Shown here: in pieces, positions 9,325-18,867 of the stretch | Layout of the letters: each line of letters begins with the position of its first letter | How positions within the stretch are numbered: position 1 is the first letter of the stretch | Source: Mesorhizobium metallidurans STM 2683 | Lineage (GTDB): Bacteria; Pseudomonadota; Alphaproteobacteria; Rhizobiales; Rhizobiaceae | Assembly (NCBI RefSeq): GCF_000350085.1 | Contig: NZ_CAUM01000095.1 | Span: forward strand, 33,886 to 97,885 | Direction of reading: 5' to 3' | DNA: 64,000 nucleotides | Notes under the pieces: model-generated | What the model was told of the DNA's origin: nothing | The model's input: the letters and a program-made list of their open reading frames with translations, nothing else | Databases searched by the model: none | Made by a program: the position numbers and the translations under genes

Positions 9325-9654
9325 ACCAACCCCCAGCGAGCGGCCCTGGGACCGCGCGTGACCCAACGTTATCACACTGCGTCACTTTACCACAATTTAG
9401 TTGCTGCTTAAAAGTTAACAGAAGCCCGCAACCGGTCCTGAGCGCTGAGATCAGTGACGTGATCGCCGAAACCTGTATGTGAAATTCATCGCATAGACGC
9501 CGGCAATTCCGTGGTTGTTTGCGACCCGAATGCGGGACTATCCGCGAAACGGAACCCGGCCTAGCCGGCGGCCGAGCGGCCTATCCAGATGCGCTTTGTC
9601 AAGTCGCCACTAATGTGGCAGGTTGTTGGCTGGCAGATTTCAGGAGCAGGTTCG
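9325..9654. promoter_or_regulatory. Divergent tssA/clpV control region
   Basis: About 330 bases between the start of the minus-strand tss operon and the plus-strand clpV gene. It must contain promoters for both. It includes an A/T-richer stretch around 9375-9420. I see no convincing gene here: the frame upstream of clpV is open from 9589, but the ribosome site favours 9655. Confidence 0.6.
9616..9631 (+). promoter_or_regulatory. Possible sigma-54 (-24/-12) element before clpV
   Basis: The 16 bases tggcaggttgttggct match the -24/-12 consensus TGGCACGNNNNTTGCW at 10 of the 12 specified positions, with the invariant GG and GC correctly spaced. Sigma-54 control of T6SS genes is known in other Proteobacteria. 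Against it: the predicted transcription start (about 9642) falls on the clpV ribosome-binding site, leaving a leader of only about 13 bases, and no sigma-54 activator gene is nearby. Confidence 0.3.
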
Positions 9655-12411
9655 ATGGAACAGCGCCGGTCATCGCAGAGTTTCAAACGCAAGGAACTGG
9701 TCGGCAAGCTCAATCCTGTCTGTGTGCGGGCCTTCAAGGCTGCGGCCGATACCGCCAAGCTGCGCGGTAATCCTTACGTCGAACTCGTCCACTTCATCGA
9801 ACAACTGGCGCTTTCCGACCGCTCGGATGTGCGAATGATACTTGCCGATGGGGGAGTGGATGCAAGCCGGCTTACCGCCGACATGACCCGCGCCGTCGAT
9901 AAGCTGCCCTATGGCGCGACTTCGATCGAGGAATTCTCCGATCATATCTTTCATGCCATCCAGGAAGGCTGGAACCTCGCGGGGCTGGAGTTCAACGTCG
10001 AGGAGGTCCGCAGCGCCTATATCCTCCTCGCTTGTCTGAAGACGCCGGTGCTGGAGGGCCTGCTGTCGAAGATCAGCGGCGAATTCGACAAGATCGACGC
10101 CGACGGGGTCATCGCTCGGTTCGCTGACGTGGTCGAAGGTTCACTCGAAGCCGGCGCCGCCCCGGCCGCTCCTGCCACTGGAACACCGATGAAACGGGGC
10201 CCGGGTGGGGATTCGGCGCTGGCTAAATATGCCACCGACCTCACCCAGCGTGCCCGCGACGGCAAGATCGACCCGGTCGTCGGCCGTGATCCGGAGATCA
10301 GGCAGATTGTCGATATCCTGATGCGACGCCGGCAAAATAACCCGATCCTGACCGGCGAGGCCGGCGTCGGCAAGACGGCAGTCGTCGAAGGCTTTGCCTT
10401 GCGCATCGCCGAGGGCGACGTGCCGCCCACCCTGCGGGGGGTGAGCGTGCGCATGCTCGACGTTGGATTGATGCAGGCGGGTGCGAGCGTAAAGGGCGAG
10501 TTCGAAAAGCGGCTGAAGGCGGTCATCGACGAGGTTCAATCTTCCGAGACGCCGGTCATCCTGTTCATCGACGAAGCCCATACCTTGATCGGCGCCGGTG
10601 GCGCTGCCGGAACCGGCGACGCGGCCAACCTGCTGAAACCGGCCCTGGCGCGCGGCGAACTTCGCACGATCGCGGCAACGACCTGGGCTGAATACAAACA
10701 GCACATCGAGAAAGACCCTGCGCTGACACGCCGCTTCCAGGTGGTAAAGATCGACGAGCCGTCTGAGGCGGTGGCCGTTCTGATGCTGCGCGGCGTGGCC
10801 GGCGTCTTGGAGCAACACCACAAGGTGCAGATACTCGATGAGGCGATCGAGTCGGCGGTCGGCCTATCGCACCGCTACATCCCGGCGCGGCAATTGCCGG
10901 ACAAGGCAGTAAGCCTTCTCGACACCGCCTGCGCCCGTGTCGCCATCTCGCAGCATGCCACCCCGGCCGAGGTCGAGGATATCCTGCGCCGCCGCCAGGC
11001 GCTGGAGGTCGAGCGTGGCATCATCGGCCGCGAGGCCGCGATCGGCATCGAGGTGACCGATCGGCAGGCTCGGGTCGAAACGGGACTTGCCGAAACCGAA
11101 GGTACTCTTGCCGCCGCGCTAGCACGTTGGGAGCGGGAAAAGGCGCTGGTTGCCGAGATACTCGAACTGCGCGCCAGGCTGCGCGGCGAGGGAGTGCCGC
11201 TCGATGAAGTGGGAACGGGGGAGGCGGGCACCGAGACAGCAGGCCCGGGTGCGCCTGAGACCACCGGAACCCCGGAGAGCGAAGTGGAGGTAACGCCGGC
11301 AGCGGATACCGCTCAATCCGATCCGGCCGCCGATCTGGCGAAGCTGCGCGAACTGATGGCGGAACTGGCCGAGGCGCAAGGCGAGACGCCGCTGATCCTG
11401 CCGTCGGTCGACCGCAATGCGGTCGCTGCCGTGGTGCAGGACTGGACTGGCATCCCCACGGGCAGGATGCTGTCGAGCCAGACCGAAAAGGCGCTACGGC
11501 TCGCCGCCACCTTGTCCGAACGCGTCGTCGGTCAGGATCACGCGATGGAGATGATCGCCAGGCGCGTCCAGACCAGCCGGGCAGGGCTCGGTGCGCCGGA
11601 AAAACCAGTGGGGGTTTTTCTGCTCTGCGGTCCCTCGGGCGTGGGTAAGACCGAAACCGCGCTGGCCCTGGCCGAGACGCTCTATGGCGGCGAACAGAAC
11701 CTCATCTCGATCAATATGTCCGAGTTCCAGGAGGCACATACCGTCTCTACCTTGAAGGGTGCGCCACCCGGCTATGTCGGCTACGGCAAGGGCGGGATCC
11801 TGACCGAGGCGGTGCGGCGCAAGCCCTATTCCGTGATCTTGCTCGACGAGGTCGAGAAGGCGCATCCCGACGTTCACGAAATCTTCTTCCAGGTTTTTGA
11901 CAAGGGGATGATGGACGACAGTGAAGGCAGGCGGATCGATTTCAAGAACACGCTGATCCTGCTCACCTCGAACGTCGGCTCCGAAGTCATCATGGACCGG
12001 ACCAGAGACGGCACGGTACGGGCGGGGCTCGACGATCTAGACACAGCATTGCGCGCGCCATTGTTGAAGGTTTTCCCGGCGGCCTTCCTTGGCCGGGTGG
12101 TAACCATCCCCTACTACCCGCTCTCGGGTTCCATGATCGAAGCGATCACCCGCCATCAGTTGGCCAAGATCGCACGCCGGCTGCGGGCAACCAACGATGC
12201 TGAACTGGTGATCGGTGACGGTGTCATGGATCTCGTCAAGGCCCGCTGCATCGAGATCGAATCCGGCGGGCGAATGATTGACGCCATTTTGACAAACACG
12301 CTTCTGCCGGAATTGAGCCGCGGGGTGCTGAACCGGTCGCTCGATGGCGAAAAGATGACGAAGGTGACTGTCGGAGCCTCCGAAGGAGGTTTCACCTATT
12401 CTTTCGAATAG
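9655..12411 (+). CDS. clpV: T6SS sheath-disassembly ATPase ClpV (TssH)
   Basis: A 918-residue AAA+ unfoldase of the ClpV branch of the ClpB family, which extracts and recycles contracted TssB/C sheaths. The N-domain starts [14 protein letters not shown]. The first AAA module has Walker A GEAGVGKT and Walker [14 protein letters not shown]; a middle domain contains an acidic insertion (around residues 515-560). The second module has Walker [11 protein letters not shown]. The start at 9655 has an AGGAG box 8 bases upstream; the longer frame from 9589 lacks one. It is transcribed divergently from the tss operon. Confidence 0.94.
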   Translation: MEQRRSSQSFKRKELVGKLNPVCVRAFKAAADTAKLRGNPYVELVHFIEQLALSDRSDVRMILADGGVDASRLTADMTRAVDKLPYGATSIEEFSDHIFHAIQEGWNLAGLEFNVEEVRSAYILLACLKTPVLEGLLSKISGEFDKIDADGVIARFADVVEGSLEAGAAPAAPATGTPMKRGPGGDSALAKYATDLTQRARDGKIDPVVGRDPEIRQIVDILMRRRQNNPILTGEAGVGKTAVVEGFALRIAEGDVPPTLRGVSVRMLDVGLMQAGASVKGEFEKRLKAVIDEVQSSETPVILFIDEAHTLIGAGGAAGTGDAANLLKPALARGELRTIAATTWAEYKQHIEKDPALTRRFQVVKIDEPSEAVAVLMLRGVAGVLEQHHKVQILDEAIESAVGLSHRYIPARQLPDKAVSLLDTACARVAISQHATPAEVEDILRRRQALEVERGIIGREAAIGIEVTDRQARVETGLAETEGTLAAALARWEREKALVAEILELRARLRGEGVPLDEVGTGEAGTETAGPGAPETTGTPESEVEVTPAADTAQSDPAADLAKLRELMAELAEAQGETPLILPSVDRNAVAAVVQDWTGIPTGRMLSSQTEKALRLAATLSERVVGQDHAMEMIARRVQTSRAGLGAPEKPVGVFLLCGPSGVGKTETALALAETLYGGEQNLISINMSEFQEAHTVSTLKGAPPGYVGYGKGGILTEAVRRKPYSVILLDEVEKAHPDVHEIFFQVFDKGMMDDSEGRRIDFKNTLILLTSNVGSEVIMDRTRDGTVRAGLDDLDTALRAPLLKVFPAAFLGRVVTIPYYPLSGSMIEAITRHQLAKIARRLRATNDAELVIGDGVMDLVKARCIEIESGGRMIDAILTNTLLPELSRGVLNRSLDGEKMTKVTVGASEGGFTYSFE

Positions 12412-12461
12412 CTCAATTCTGACGAAAACATCCGACGGCCGCTCATGACGGGAGATGGCTA

Positions 12462-13172
12462 CTATGAAGCGGTCGCGCGAACGCCGGACGGCTCGCTGGT
12501 AGAGATCACGTCCTGATTGCTGTGACCCGGGTGCAAAGTCGGCTCTGACGCAATCTTGACGAAGCTTACAATCATGCGGCGCAGTTCATCCAGAATGGCA
12601 AGTGTGCATCGGGCGGATGCTCCTGTCGGCTCCACCTGCGAAGTGTCGGTGTTTCTTATCTTACAGGCAATAAGGGGGCCGCAGTCGAGACTGTCTCCGA
12701 GACCCAGCAATGAGCGGCACACCGACACGAGTTCGCGCCGCTCATGCTGCGCCTCGAGCGTAAAGGTGAAGTCGAGCACCGGCTCGGCGGCGAGTTCCAG
12801 AAGCCTCTCGCCCAGCAGCCGCAAGGTGATCTGCGGGTCGGCGCGTTCGAGCACCGCGCAAGCGAGGCAAAGCAGTACGTAGCGGCGACGGTCGTAGCCG
12901 GGAAGGCCGCGCATGGTGTCGGTCACGGTTCCAGGACGCTTGTAGAGGCGCGCGCCCTCGCGCTCGACCTGCAATATCCAGCCTGTCTCGCGCGAAAACC
13001 ATTCGCGCAATGCTTCGGCCTGGCGGCGCACGGCGGCGAAATCGTCATCCGCCGGGCTCATCAAGGGCGTCATCAGCAGGGCGCGCACGCAGGCGCGAAA
13101 CTCCTCGCGCTGGAAATGCTGCTGCTGAAGGCCGATGTTGCGGCCATCGTTTATCCTGTTTGCCGCTTTCAT
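12462..13172 (-). pseudogene. Truncated TIGR02678-family (JetB-like) gene
   Basis: A 236-codon frame whose first part reads like the N-terminus of the TIGR02678/DUF2398 family: FRACVRALLMTPLMSPADDD, LREWFSRETGWILQVERE, RLYKRPGTVTD and the following GLPGYDRRRYVLLCLACAVLE. The match stops near residue 165 (after CRSLLGLGD). The remaining about 70 residues look random, and the frame ends about 50 bases from the clpV stop. Intact members are, from memory, around 400 residues. The start overlaps the stop of the upstream gene (ATGA), preserving the original operon junction. It appears to be the 5' part of a deleted gene. Confidence 0.75.
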
Positions 13173-14695
13173 CGGCCGTCCTGCAGAGGCGTGATGGTGA
13201 TCAGATGGTCTCGCCCGGCAAAGACGCCGTGCGGCGTGTCGATCCTGGCGTGGCTGTCGCGGGCAAGCGGCCTCAGGTGAATGTGCAGCAGGCCGTCGCC
13301 CGTCTGCCGTTCCACCGAGGCCTCCGGCCCGGCCTGTTCGCTCAGCGCTTCTCCAAGCAGCCCAAGGAACAGGCCAAAGGCATGCGTGTCGAGTTCGCCT
13401 AGATCCGAAAGCCGCGCGGGGTGGCTGGTGGCGAGGCGCTTGCGCGCCGCCTCGACTTGCAGCGATTCCTCCGCGAGCTGCAGCGCCAGAAACGCGCGGT
13501 CCCCGGCGCGGTCCCGCACGCGGGGCGGCGGCCCGCGCGGGGCGGCTTCGCCATATTCGCGCAAACGCGGATGAATCCGGAGCGGCGCGGCATCGGCCCA
13601 GGAGGTGCTGGCCGGCAGATCGGCGTCCGCATCGGCGTTCAGCGAGAAATGCCGTGCGGGATTGAGGGCGAAGGCGGCGCGCGCAAGCCGATGCGCCTCG
13701 CCATTGTCCGCGCAAGCGGCGAACCAGCCGGCGAGCAGGCGGAAATCGGCCGAGCGATCGCTGCGGCCGCTGCGCCGCTCGTTGAGGGCTGCGATCGCGG
13801 CCAGGAGCTGCGGGATAGCCGACCGTGCCCGCGCCCGCAACAGTTCGGCTTGCGGCGGCTCGTGGCCGGTGCTGAGGAACCAGCCGCGCAGACCCTTCCA
13901 TCGCTCGCGCCAGGCTCGCAGGACGCGGTCGCGCGCATCGGACTGGTCCTGCGCGCCGCCGGGAGCCGCATCGCGCGATTCGCGCTCGGCCACCTTGCCC
14001 AGCAGGGCGTCGATGCTTGGTTCCAAGGCGAGTATGAGGCGCGCGATGGTGTCGGAACGGCGCACCAGATCGCCCATGAAGCGTTCCAGATAGTCGATCA
14101 GCCGCTTCTTGTAGTTCGCGACTGCGCCCGCTTCGGCCTGCTGCAACTCGATGCTTCGCGCGACACCGGCCATGAACGCCTGCGCGTTCTCGGCCAGGCC
14201 TTCGAAGACACGTACGAGGTCCCGCAGCGTTTCGTGGATCTTGGCGACATCGGGCTCGTCCGTCCCGGCCAATGCCTGAAGCGCCTGCAACCGGCTCGCT
14301 ATGTCTTCGAGCGCCACTGTTTGCAGCTCGGCGCGGCGTTGCAAGGTTTGCGCGAACACCGCCAACGCCGATTCCACCGCTTCGCCGCCCTGCGACAGCC
14401 GGTAGAGGAAGCGGGCGCGGTAGAAGTCGCTGAGGTTGGAGACCCGCGCGGTGTCGGGGTGCGATTCGAGATTGCCCCATCCCGCAAGCTGGCCGAGCGC
14501 CGCATTGACCTCCTCGATGCGTGGCGGCCCGTCCGGCCATCGGGCTTCGGCAAGCACTTCGTCAGGCCTCAACTGCAGACGATATTGCCGCTTGGCCGCC
14601 GCGAAGACATCCATGATGCAGCGGTAGAATGCAGCCTTCTCGGCGCTCACGTGACGAAATAGATCCGCCGGGTCATTCGCAATGTGCTTAGGCAA
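13169..14695 (-). CDS. TIGR02677-family (JetA-like) protein
   Basis: A 508-residue protein of the TIGR02677/DUF2397 family. The start LFRHVSAEKAAFYRCIMDVF and the segment LSQGGEAVESALAVF, with the intervening TARVSNLSDFYRARFLYR, are characteristic. In intact cassettes this protein is the kleisin-like partner of an SMC-type ATPase (Wadjet/Jet, against plasmid DNA). Here only a truncated JetB-like gene follows, so it probably has no function alone. I chose the TTG at 14695 because GGGGAGG lies 6 bases upstream and the family starts there; the frame is open to 14824. Confidence 0.8.
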   Translation of the reverse strand: MPKHIANDPADLFRHVSAEKAAFYRCIMDVFAAAKRQYRLQLRPDEVLAEARWPDGPPRIEEVNAALGQLAGWGNLESHPDTARVSNLSDFYRARFLYRLSQGGEAVESALAVFAQTLQRRAELQTVALEDIASRLQALQALAGTDEPDVAKIHETLRDLVRVFEGLAENAQAFMAGVARSIELQQAEAGAVANYKKRLIDYLERFMGDLVRRSDTIARLILALEPSIDALLGKVAERESRDAAPGGAQDQSDARDRVLRAWRERWKGLRGWFLSTGHEPPQAELLRARARSAIPQLLAAIAALNERRSGRSDRSADFRLLAGWFAACADNGEAHRLARAAFALNPARHFSLNADADADLPASTSWADAAPLRIHPRLREYGEAAPRGPPPRVRDRAGDRAFLALQLAEESLQVEAARKRLATSHPARLSDLGELDTHAFGLFLGLLGEALSEQAGPEASVERQTGDGLLHIHLRPLARDSHARIDTPHGVFAGRDHLITITPLQDGR

Positions 14696-15009
14696 TCGCT
14701 GCCTCCCCAACTCATTTCGAATGTTTTCGCTTTGTTCTCGCGCCCCGTCAAGACAGCATGTTGATCGTTGAGCACATGCGCCTGAGGGCGAGCGGCCCTT
14801 CGAGTGCGGATGACTAGGTTTCATACTCGCCAGGGAGGCGCCTCTACCGCCTGCATGACAGGAAGGTCCGGATTCTCGTCTTTAACCATGTTGACGAACC
14901 GGCACCGATTTTGGCACGCATGCTACAAACGGCGAAGAGGTATCGGCTGCTCGGTTGAGTCGGGCGCATCTGGGTTGCTTCCCGTGAGCAGTTAACGGAT
15001 CATGCTTCG
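14696..15009. other. Intergenic region between jetA-like gene and SNF2 helicase gene
   Basis: About 310 bases between two divergent genes. The frame of the jetA-like gene stays open to 14824 but resembles nothing. A promoter for each gene is expected here, but I cannot point to convincing -35/-10 boxes, repeats or an RNA gene. Confidence 0.5.
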
Positions 15010-17526
15010 ATGAAATCCAAGCGCCAAGGCCTGAATTCCCCGACCAAGCCGAAGACCAAGCCGAAGGTCAAACCGGACAAGGAACCCAAGCTCTCGCGCA
15101 CCCATGCGCCCGCCGATCTATCGCCGGTGGACTGGCAGCGCGGCTTGCGCCGCCAATTCGGCCAGGAGCAGGATTTCGGGCTTGAAAATCTGACCAGCGA
15201 ACCGTTCTTCTCCGAATTTCGGGTCAGCAATCCTGTTTCGAAATCCAGCTACCGCGTGGTGGTCCGAGGTTTGGGGCCGGGTGGCAATTTCTGTTCATGT
15301 CCCGATTACGCCACCAGCGAATTGGGGACCTGCAAGCACCTCGAATTCGCGCTTGCCCAATTGAAGAAAAAGCGTGGCGCCCGGACAGCGTTTGCGCGTG
15401 GCTACCAGCCGGCATTTTCTGAGCTGTATTTGCGTAATGAAGGCAAACGCCGCGTACATTTTCGCGCCGGAACGGACTGCCCGCCGGCGGTAAGCGAAGC
15501 CGCCGACGGTTTGTTCGATGCCGAACACGACGGGATGCTGCCGGACGATCGCTTTGGCGAGCTGGAGCGTTTCATGGCCATGGTGTCGAAGTGCGGTCAT
15601 GAGTTGCGAGCCTATGACGATGCACTCGATTTCATCGCGGGAAGGCGAGATGCGGACTGGCGCGCCGCAAAGCTCGAACAGTTGTTTCCACGCGGTGCCG
15701 CCGATCCCAAGCTGTTGGCACTGCTGAAAGTACCGCTCTATCCCTATCAGGCCGAGGGGGCGCTGTTCGCGGTGCGGTCTGGCCGGGCACTGATCGGCGA
15801 CGATATGGGGCTGGGCAAGACCATACAGGCAATTGCCGCGGCGGAAATACTGGCGCGACATTTTGGCGTCTCGAAAGTGCTTGTGGTCTGCCCGACCTCG
15901 CTCAAATACCAGTGGCAAAGCGAGATCATGCGGTTCTCGGGGCGAGAAGGTGAAAATGCGGCACGCGTGATCAACGGCGGTCGGGCGCAGCGGCAGAAGG
16001 ACTACGCCCTGGACGATTTCTGCAAGATTACAAACTACGAGAAACTCAAGCCGGATCTCGACCTGATCGCCGCATGGGAACCCGAACTGGTCATCGTCGA
16101 TGAAGCGCAACGGGTCAAGAACTGGAACACGATCGCGGCGCGCGCCTTGAAACGCATCGACAGCTCCTATGCGATCGTGCTTACCGGCACGCCGTTGGAA
16201 AACAAGCTGGAGGAACTGGTGTCCATCGTCCAGTTTGTCGATCAACACCGGCTGGGGCCGACCTGGAGGCTGCTGCACGAGCATCAGGTCAAGGACGATG
16301 CCGGGCGCGTCACCGGCTATACCGGGCTGGAGAAGATCGGCCAAACGCTGGCGCCGGTCATGATCCGCCGGCGCAAATCCGAGGTGCTGCGGCAGCTGCC
16401 CAGCCGGACCGACCAGAACCTGCTGGTGCCGATGACCGAGATGCAAATGCTCTATCATCAGGAAAACGCTGACGTGGTGGCGAAAATCGTCCAGCGCTGG
16501 CGCAAGACCAGGTTTCTTTCGGACAAGGATCAGCGGCGGCTGACCTGTGCCCTGCAGAACATGCGCATGTCGTGCAACAGCACCTATCTGCTGGACCGCG
16601 AAACCGACCATGGCGTCAAGGCCGATGAATTGGCGGCGCTGTTCGACGGGTTGTTCGCCGAGCCCGAGGCCAAAGCGGTGGTGTTTTCGCAATGGACGCG
16701 GACCCATGATATCGTCATCCGCCGCCTCGAGGCGCGCGGGCTGGGCTACGTCAGTTTTCACGGCGGCGTGCCGTCGGACAAACGGCCGGCGCTGGTCGAG
16801 CGGTTTCGCGACGATCCCGCCTGCCGCGTGTTCCTGTCCACCGACGCCGGCAGCACGGGCCTCAATCTGCAGCATGCATCGACCCTGGTGAACATGGATT
16901 TGCCGTGGAACCCGGCGATCCTCGAACAGCGCATCGCGCGCATCCATCGTATGGGTCAACCGCGGCCGGTGCAGGTCGTCAATTTCGTGGCAAAGGGCAC
17001 TATCGAGGAGGGGATGCTTTCGGTGCTGGCGTTCAAGCGCTCCCTGTCGGCGGGGATTCTCGACGGCGGCAGTGGCGAGATTTCGCTCGGCGGTTCGCGT
17101 CTCAACCGCTTCATGAAGGATGTGGAGAACGTCACCGGCAGCATGGGCGAGGGCGAGGCTGTCACTCCGGCCGAGGAAGTGAGGAACATCGTTGCCTCGG
17201 ACGCGGTCGGGTCCGTGGAAGATGCAAGGGCGGATGCAGATGCTGGTGCTGGCGACATGGCGGGCGCGCGAGCGGACGGGGTCGCGGCACCGCCGCCCGA
17301 TGCGGGTGCCGATCCCTGGCACGCTTTGGTGCAGGTCGGCGCTCAGTTTGTCGCCGCGCTGGCGTCCGCCAGCGATCCCAACGCTCCGGCGCATCCATGG
17401 ATCGAGCGCGATCCGGCCACCGGCGTGCAAAGCCTCAAAATGCCGCTGCCGCCACCCGAGACCGCGAGACAGCTCGCCGATACGCTCTCTGCGCTGGCAG
17501 ACAGCTTGCGGGGGAAGATTGCGTGA
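15010..17526 (+). CDS. SNF2-family helicase with N-terminal SWIM zinc finger
   Basis: An 838-residue Swi2/Snf2 ATPase. The basic lysine-rich N-terminus (residues 1-30) is followed by a SWIM zinc finger, CxCx10CxH at C95, C97, C108 and H110. The helicase core has a Q-like YPYQAEGALF motif (about 244), Walker A DDMGLGKT (264-271), a DEAQ box (about 364) and GTPLENKLEEL. The C-terminal lobe has FSQWTRTHD, FLSTDAGSTGLNLQ and the arginine-finger motif QRIARIHRMGQ. Such enzymes translocate on duplex DNA. The tail after residue 700 is low-complexity. Its place beside defence-gene remnants suggests, but does not show, a defence role. Confidence 0.88.
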   Translation: MKSKRQGLNSPTKPKTKPKVKPDKEPKLSRTHAPADLSPVDWQRGLRRQFGQEQDFGLENLTSEPFFSEFRVSNPVSKSSYRVVVRGLGPGGNFCSCPDYATSELGTCKHLEFALAQLKKKRGARTAFARGYQPAFSELYLRNEGKRRVHFRAGTDCPPAVSEAADGLFDAEHDGMLPDDRFGELERFMAMVSKCGHELRAYDDALDFIAGRRDADWRAAKLEQLFPRGAADPKLLALLKVPLYPYQAEGALFAVRSGRALIGDDMGLGKTIQAIAAAEILARHFGVSKVLVVCPTSLKYQWQSEIMRFSGREGENAARVINGGRAQRQKDYALDDFCKITNYEKLKPDLDLIAAWEPELVIVDEAQRVKNWNTIAARALKRIDSSYAIVLTGTPLENKLEELVSIVQFVDQHRLGPTWRLLHEHQVKDDAGRVTGYTGLEKIGQTLAPVMIRRRKSEVLRQLPSRTDQNLLVPMTEMQMLYHQENADVVAKIVQRWRKTRFLSDKDQRRLTCALQNMRMSCNSTYLLDRETDHGVKADELAALFDGLFAEPEAKAVVFSQWTRTHDIVIRRLEARGLGYVSFHGGVPSDKRPALVERFRDDPACRVFLSTDAGSTGLNLQHASTLVNMDLPWNPAILEQRIARIHRMGQPRPVQVVNFVAKGTIEEGMLSVLAFKRSLSAGILDGGSGEISLGGSRLNRFMKDVENVTGSMGEGEAVTPAEEVRNIVASDAVGSVEDARADADAGAGDMAGARADGVAAPPPDAGADPWHALVQVGAQFVAALASASDPNAPAHPWIERDPATGVQSLKMPLPPPETARQLADTLSALADSLRGKIA

Positions 17527-17948
17527 CCGGCGGCTGAACACCTGATCGCTTCGGTCGCCAGACCAATGATGAAACCTCTGACTACGCGGTCTGCGGCAGA
17601 GGAATTGTCACCTCGGATTCAGCCGACGAGACTATCTCGCTGGAGATTTCAACGATCAGCCGATTGAGGCAGATGGTACCGTGTGACGGTATTATTCACT
17701 TAGCGAAGGCCCAGCGCTACCGCGCGTTGGATGGCCGCGAGACCGTGCGGAAAGATTTTGGATTTCGCGAAAAGGCCAATGAAATCATGGTTCTTGGCAC
17801 ATCTTCCGGCCCTGCCGTAACATTTGATTTTGCTGCGAAAAGCCCTAGTTGGAGCGGTGACGGTACTTTTCGTGACAGCGTGGGCGCGCGGTCCAAGTAG
17901 CTTCGGAGGCCTCCGTTTTCGTCCGCATTTCGGCTGTACTTGCAGGGC
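17527..17948. other. Intergenic region with only a doubtful small ORF
   Basis: About 420 bases between the helicase gene and the metal-resistance island. An open frame on the plus strand at 17664-17900 could encode 78 residues, but it has no clear ribosome site and no recognisable motif. There is a short inverted repeat TACCGT-GTG-ACGGTA near 17681 and a 12-base palindrome CGGAGGCCTCCG followed by TTTT near 17905. Neither is convincing as a terminator. The region is a likely junction of the mercury island. Confidence 0.4.
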
Positions 17949-18215
17949 TCATGCTACACTTCCAACCAATTGATCAATCTGAAACGCGTCGGCAAGCAGC
18001 GCGCCGAGGAAGCGCGTGTTGCGCAGCGCCGATCCGATATCCGCCAACGGAACCTGGGGGAAGGTGACGAACAGCATGAACGCCAGCGCCGGATTGATCG
18101 CAGCCTCGAGCGCGCTCGCCTTCGGGATGCTGAAGCCGGCGGCCGCGCCAATGGCGATCGCGCCCGGATAGATCGCGACCTGCCGCTCGTCGAGACTCGC
18201 CCGAACCTGCTCCAC
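17949..18215 (-). pseudogene. 5' fragment of an arsenite-type (ACR3/bile-acid symporter-like) transporter gene
   Basis: From a GTG at 18215, preceded by GGAAGGAAGC, the frame reads an ArsB/ACR3-like N-terminus: VEQVRASLDERQVAIYPGAI, then ALEAAINPALAFMLFVTFPQ and the following RNTRFLGALLA, which are family-like first and second membrane helices. The resemblance stops near 18000 and the frame ends at 17949 after about 88 codons, where intact transporters have more than 300. It lies 41 bases downstream of the MerR-type gene, presumably its former operon partner. Confidence 0.65.
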
Positions 18216-18256
18216 GTTGCTTCCTTCCTTACCGGCTTCGTCCGCCGGCCTTGGTA

Positions 18257-18751
18257 TCACGCCCGCCCGACCATGTCGGAACCGCGCGCATGGCGCCGGT
18301 CTCTTCTCTGTCCGATCCCGACGGCGCCATTCGCTCGGCCGGCCGGCTTGGCGAGATCCTCCAGAATGGTGCAGTCGGGACCGGGGCCGCCGGCGCAGGC
18401 GGTCTCGCAACTCGCGACGAAGCTTGCGATGCCTCGCTCCAGCGCCTGCAGCTCGCGCAGCTTCGCGCGCACCACCATGAGATGCTCCCGCGCCAGGTCG
18501 CGCGCTTCCAGGCAGGAGCGGTCCGGATCCTCGACGAGCGCCGCCAGTGAACGCACCTGCTCGATCGAGAAGCCGAATTCGCGGCAGCGCCGGATCAGGG
18601 TCAGCCGCTTGACGTCCTCATCTCCATAGCGGCGCTGGCCGCCGTCCTGGCGATCGGCGCGCGGCAGCAAACCGATCTTCTCGTAATAGCGGATCGTCGG
18701 CGTATTCGTGCCGGTGCGCTCGGCAAGGGTTCCGATCTTCAATCCGGGCAT
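18257..18751 (-). CDS. MerR-family metal-responsive transcriptional regulator
   Basis: A 164-residue MerR-family activator. The winged helix (IGTLAERTGTNTPTIRYYEK) is followed by the GQRRYGDEDVKRL wing. The dimerisation helix carries C80 and C115, 35 residues apart, exactly as C82 and C117 in Tn501 MerR, with C119 and C127 close by; this argues for a thiophilic metal. I chose the second ATG because GAGGAA is then correctly spaced. It is divergent from the Cys-rich protein gene at 18868 and probably controls it through the dyad at 18780-18796. The last 30 residues are unlike MerR and may have been altered by the adjacent deletion. Confidence 0.85.
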   Translation of the reverse strand: MPGLKIGTLAERTGTNTPTIRYYEKIGLLPRADRQDGGQRRYGDEDVKRLTLIRRCREFGFSIEQVRSLAALVEDPDRSCLEARDLAREHLMVVRAKLRELQALERGIASFVASCETACAGGPGPDCTILEDLAKPAGRANGAVGIGQRRDRRHARGSDMVGRA

Positions 18752-18774
18752 GGCCATTTCCTCGCAGAAGCCTC

Positions 18775-18805
18775 TTGAACTTCAAGTTACTTGAAGACCT
18801 ACCTT
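18775..18805 (+). promoter_or_regulatory. MerR-type promoter/operator for the Cys-rich protein gene
   Basis: TTGAAC at 18775-18780 and TACCTT at 18800-18805 are separated by exactly 19 bases, the over-long spacer that MerR proteins untwist. Inside the spacer lies a perfect dyad CTTCAAG-TTA-CTTGAAG at 18780-18796. It sits between the MerR gene (minus) and the gene at 18868 (plus). Confidence 0.7.
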
Positions 18806-18867
18806 TGCGCCAGCCACTGCCGAGGGCGTGCTCGACGCGTCGCGGCCCAACCCCCTGGAGTGAAGCC

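Noticed and set aside
12446..12517. A 23-residue plus-strand ORF after clpV (starts MTGDGYYEAVARTPDG)
   Set aside because: Vaguely like a PepSY half-domain but too short, with no downstream continuation; cannot be supported as a gene.
13173..14540. The long minus-strand frame 12462-14540 (692 codons) as one protein
   Set aside because: Its first two thirds are an arginine-rich shadow of the jetA-like gene in another frame; only the part after 13172 resembles a protein family.
15295..17541. A 748-codon minus-strand frame opposite the SNF2 helicase
   Set aside because: Antisense shadow with no motif; the plus strand encodes a complete helicase.
17664..17900. A 78-codon plus-strand ORF
   Set aside because: No ribosome site, no motif; kept only as a note in the intergenic entry.
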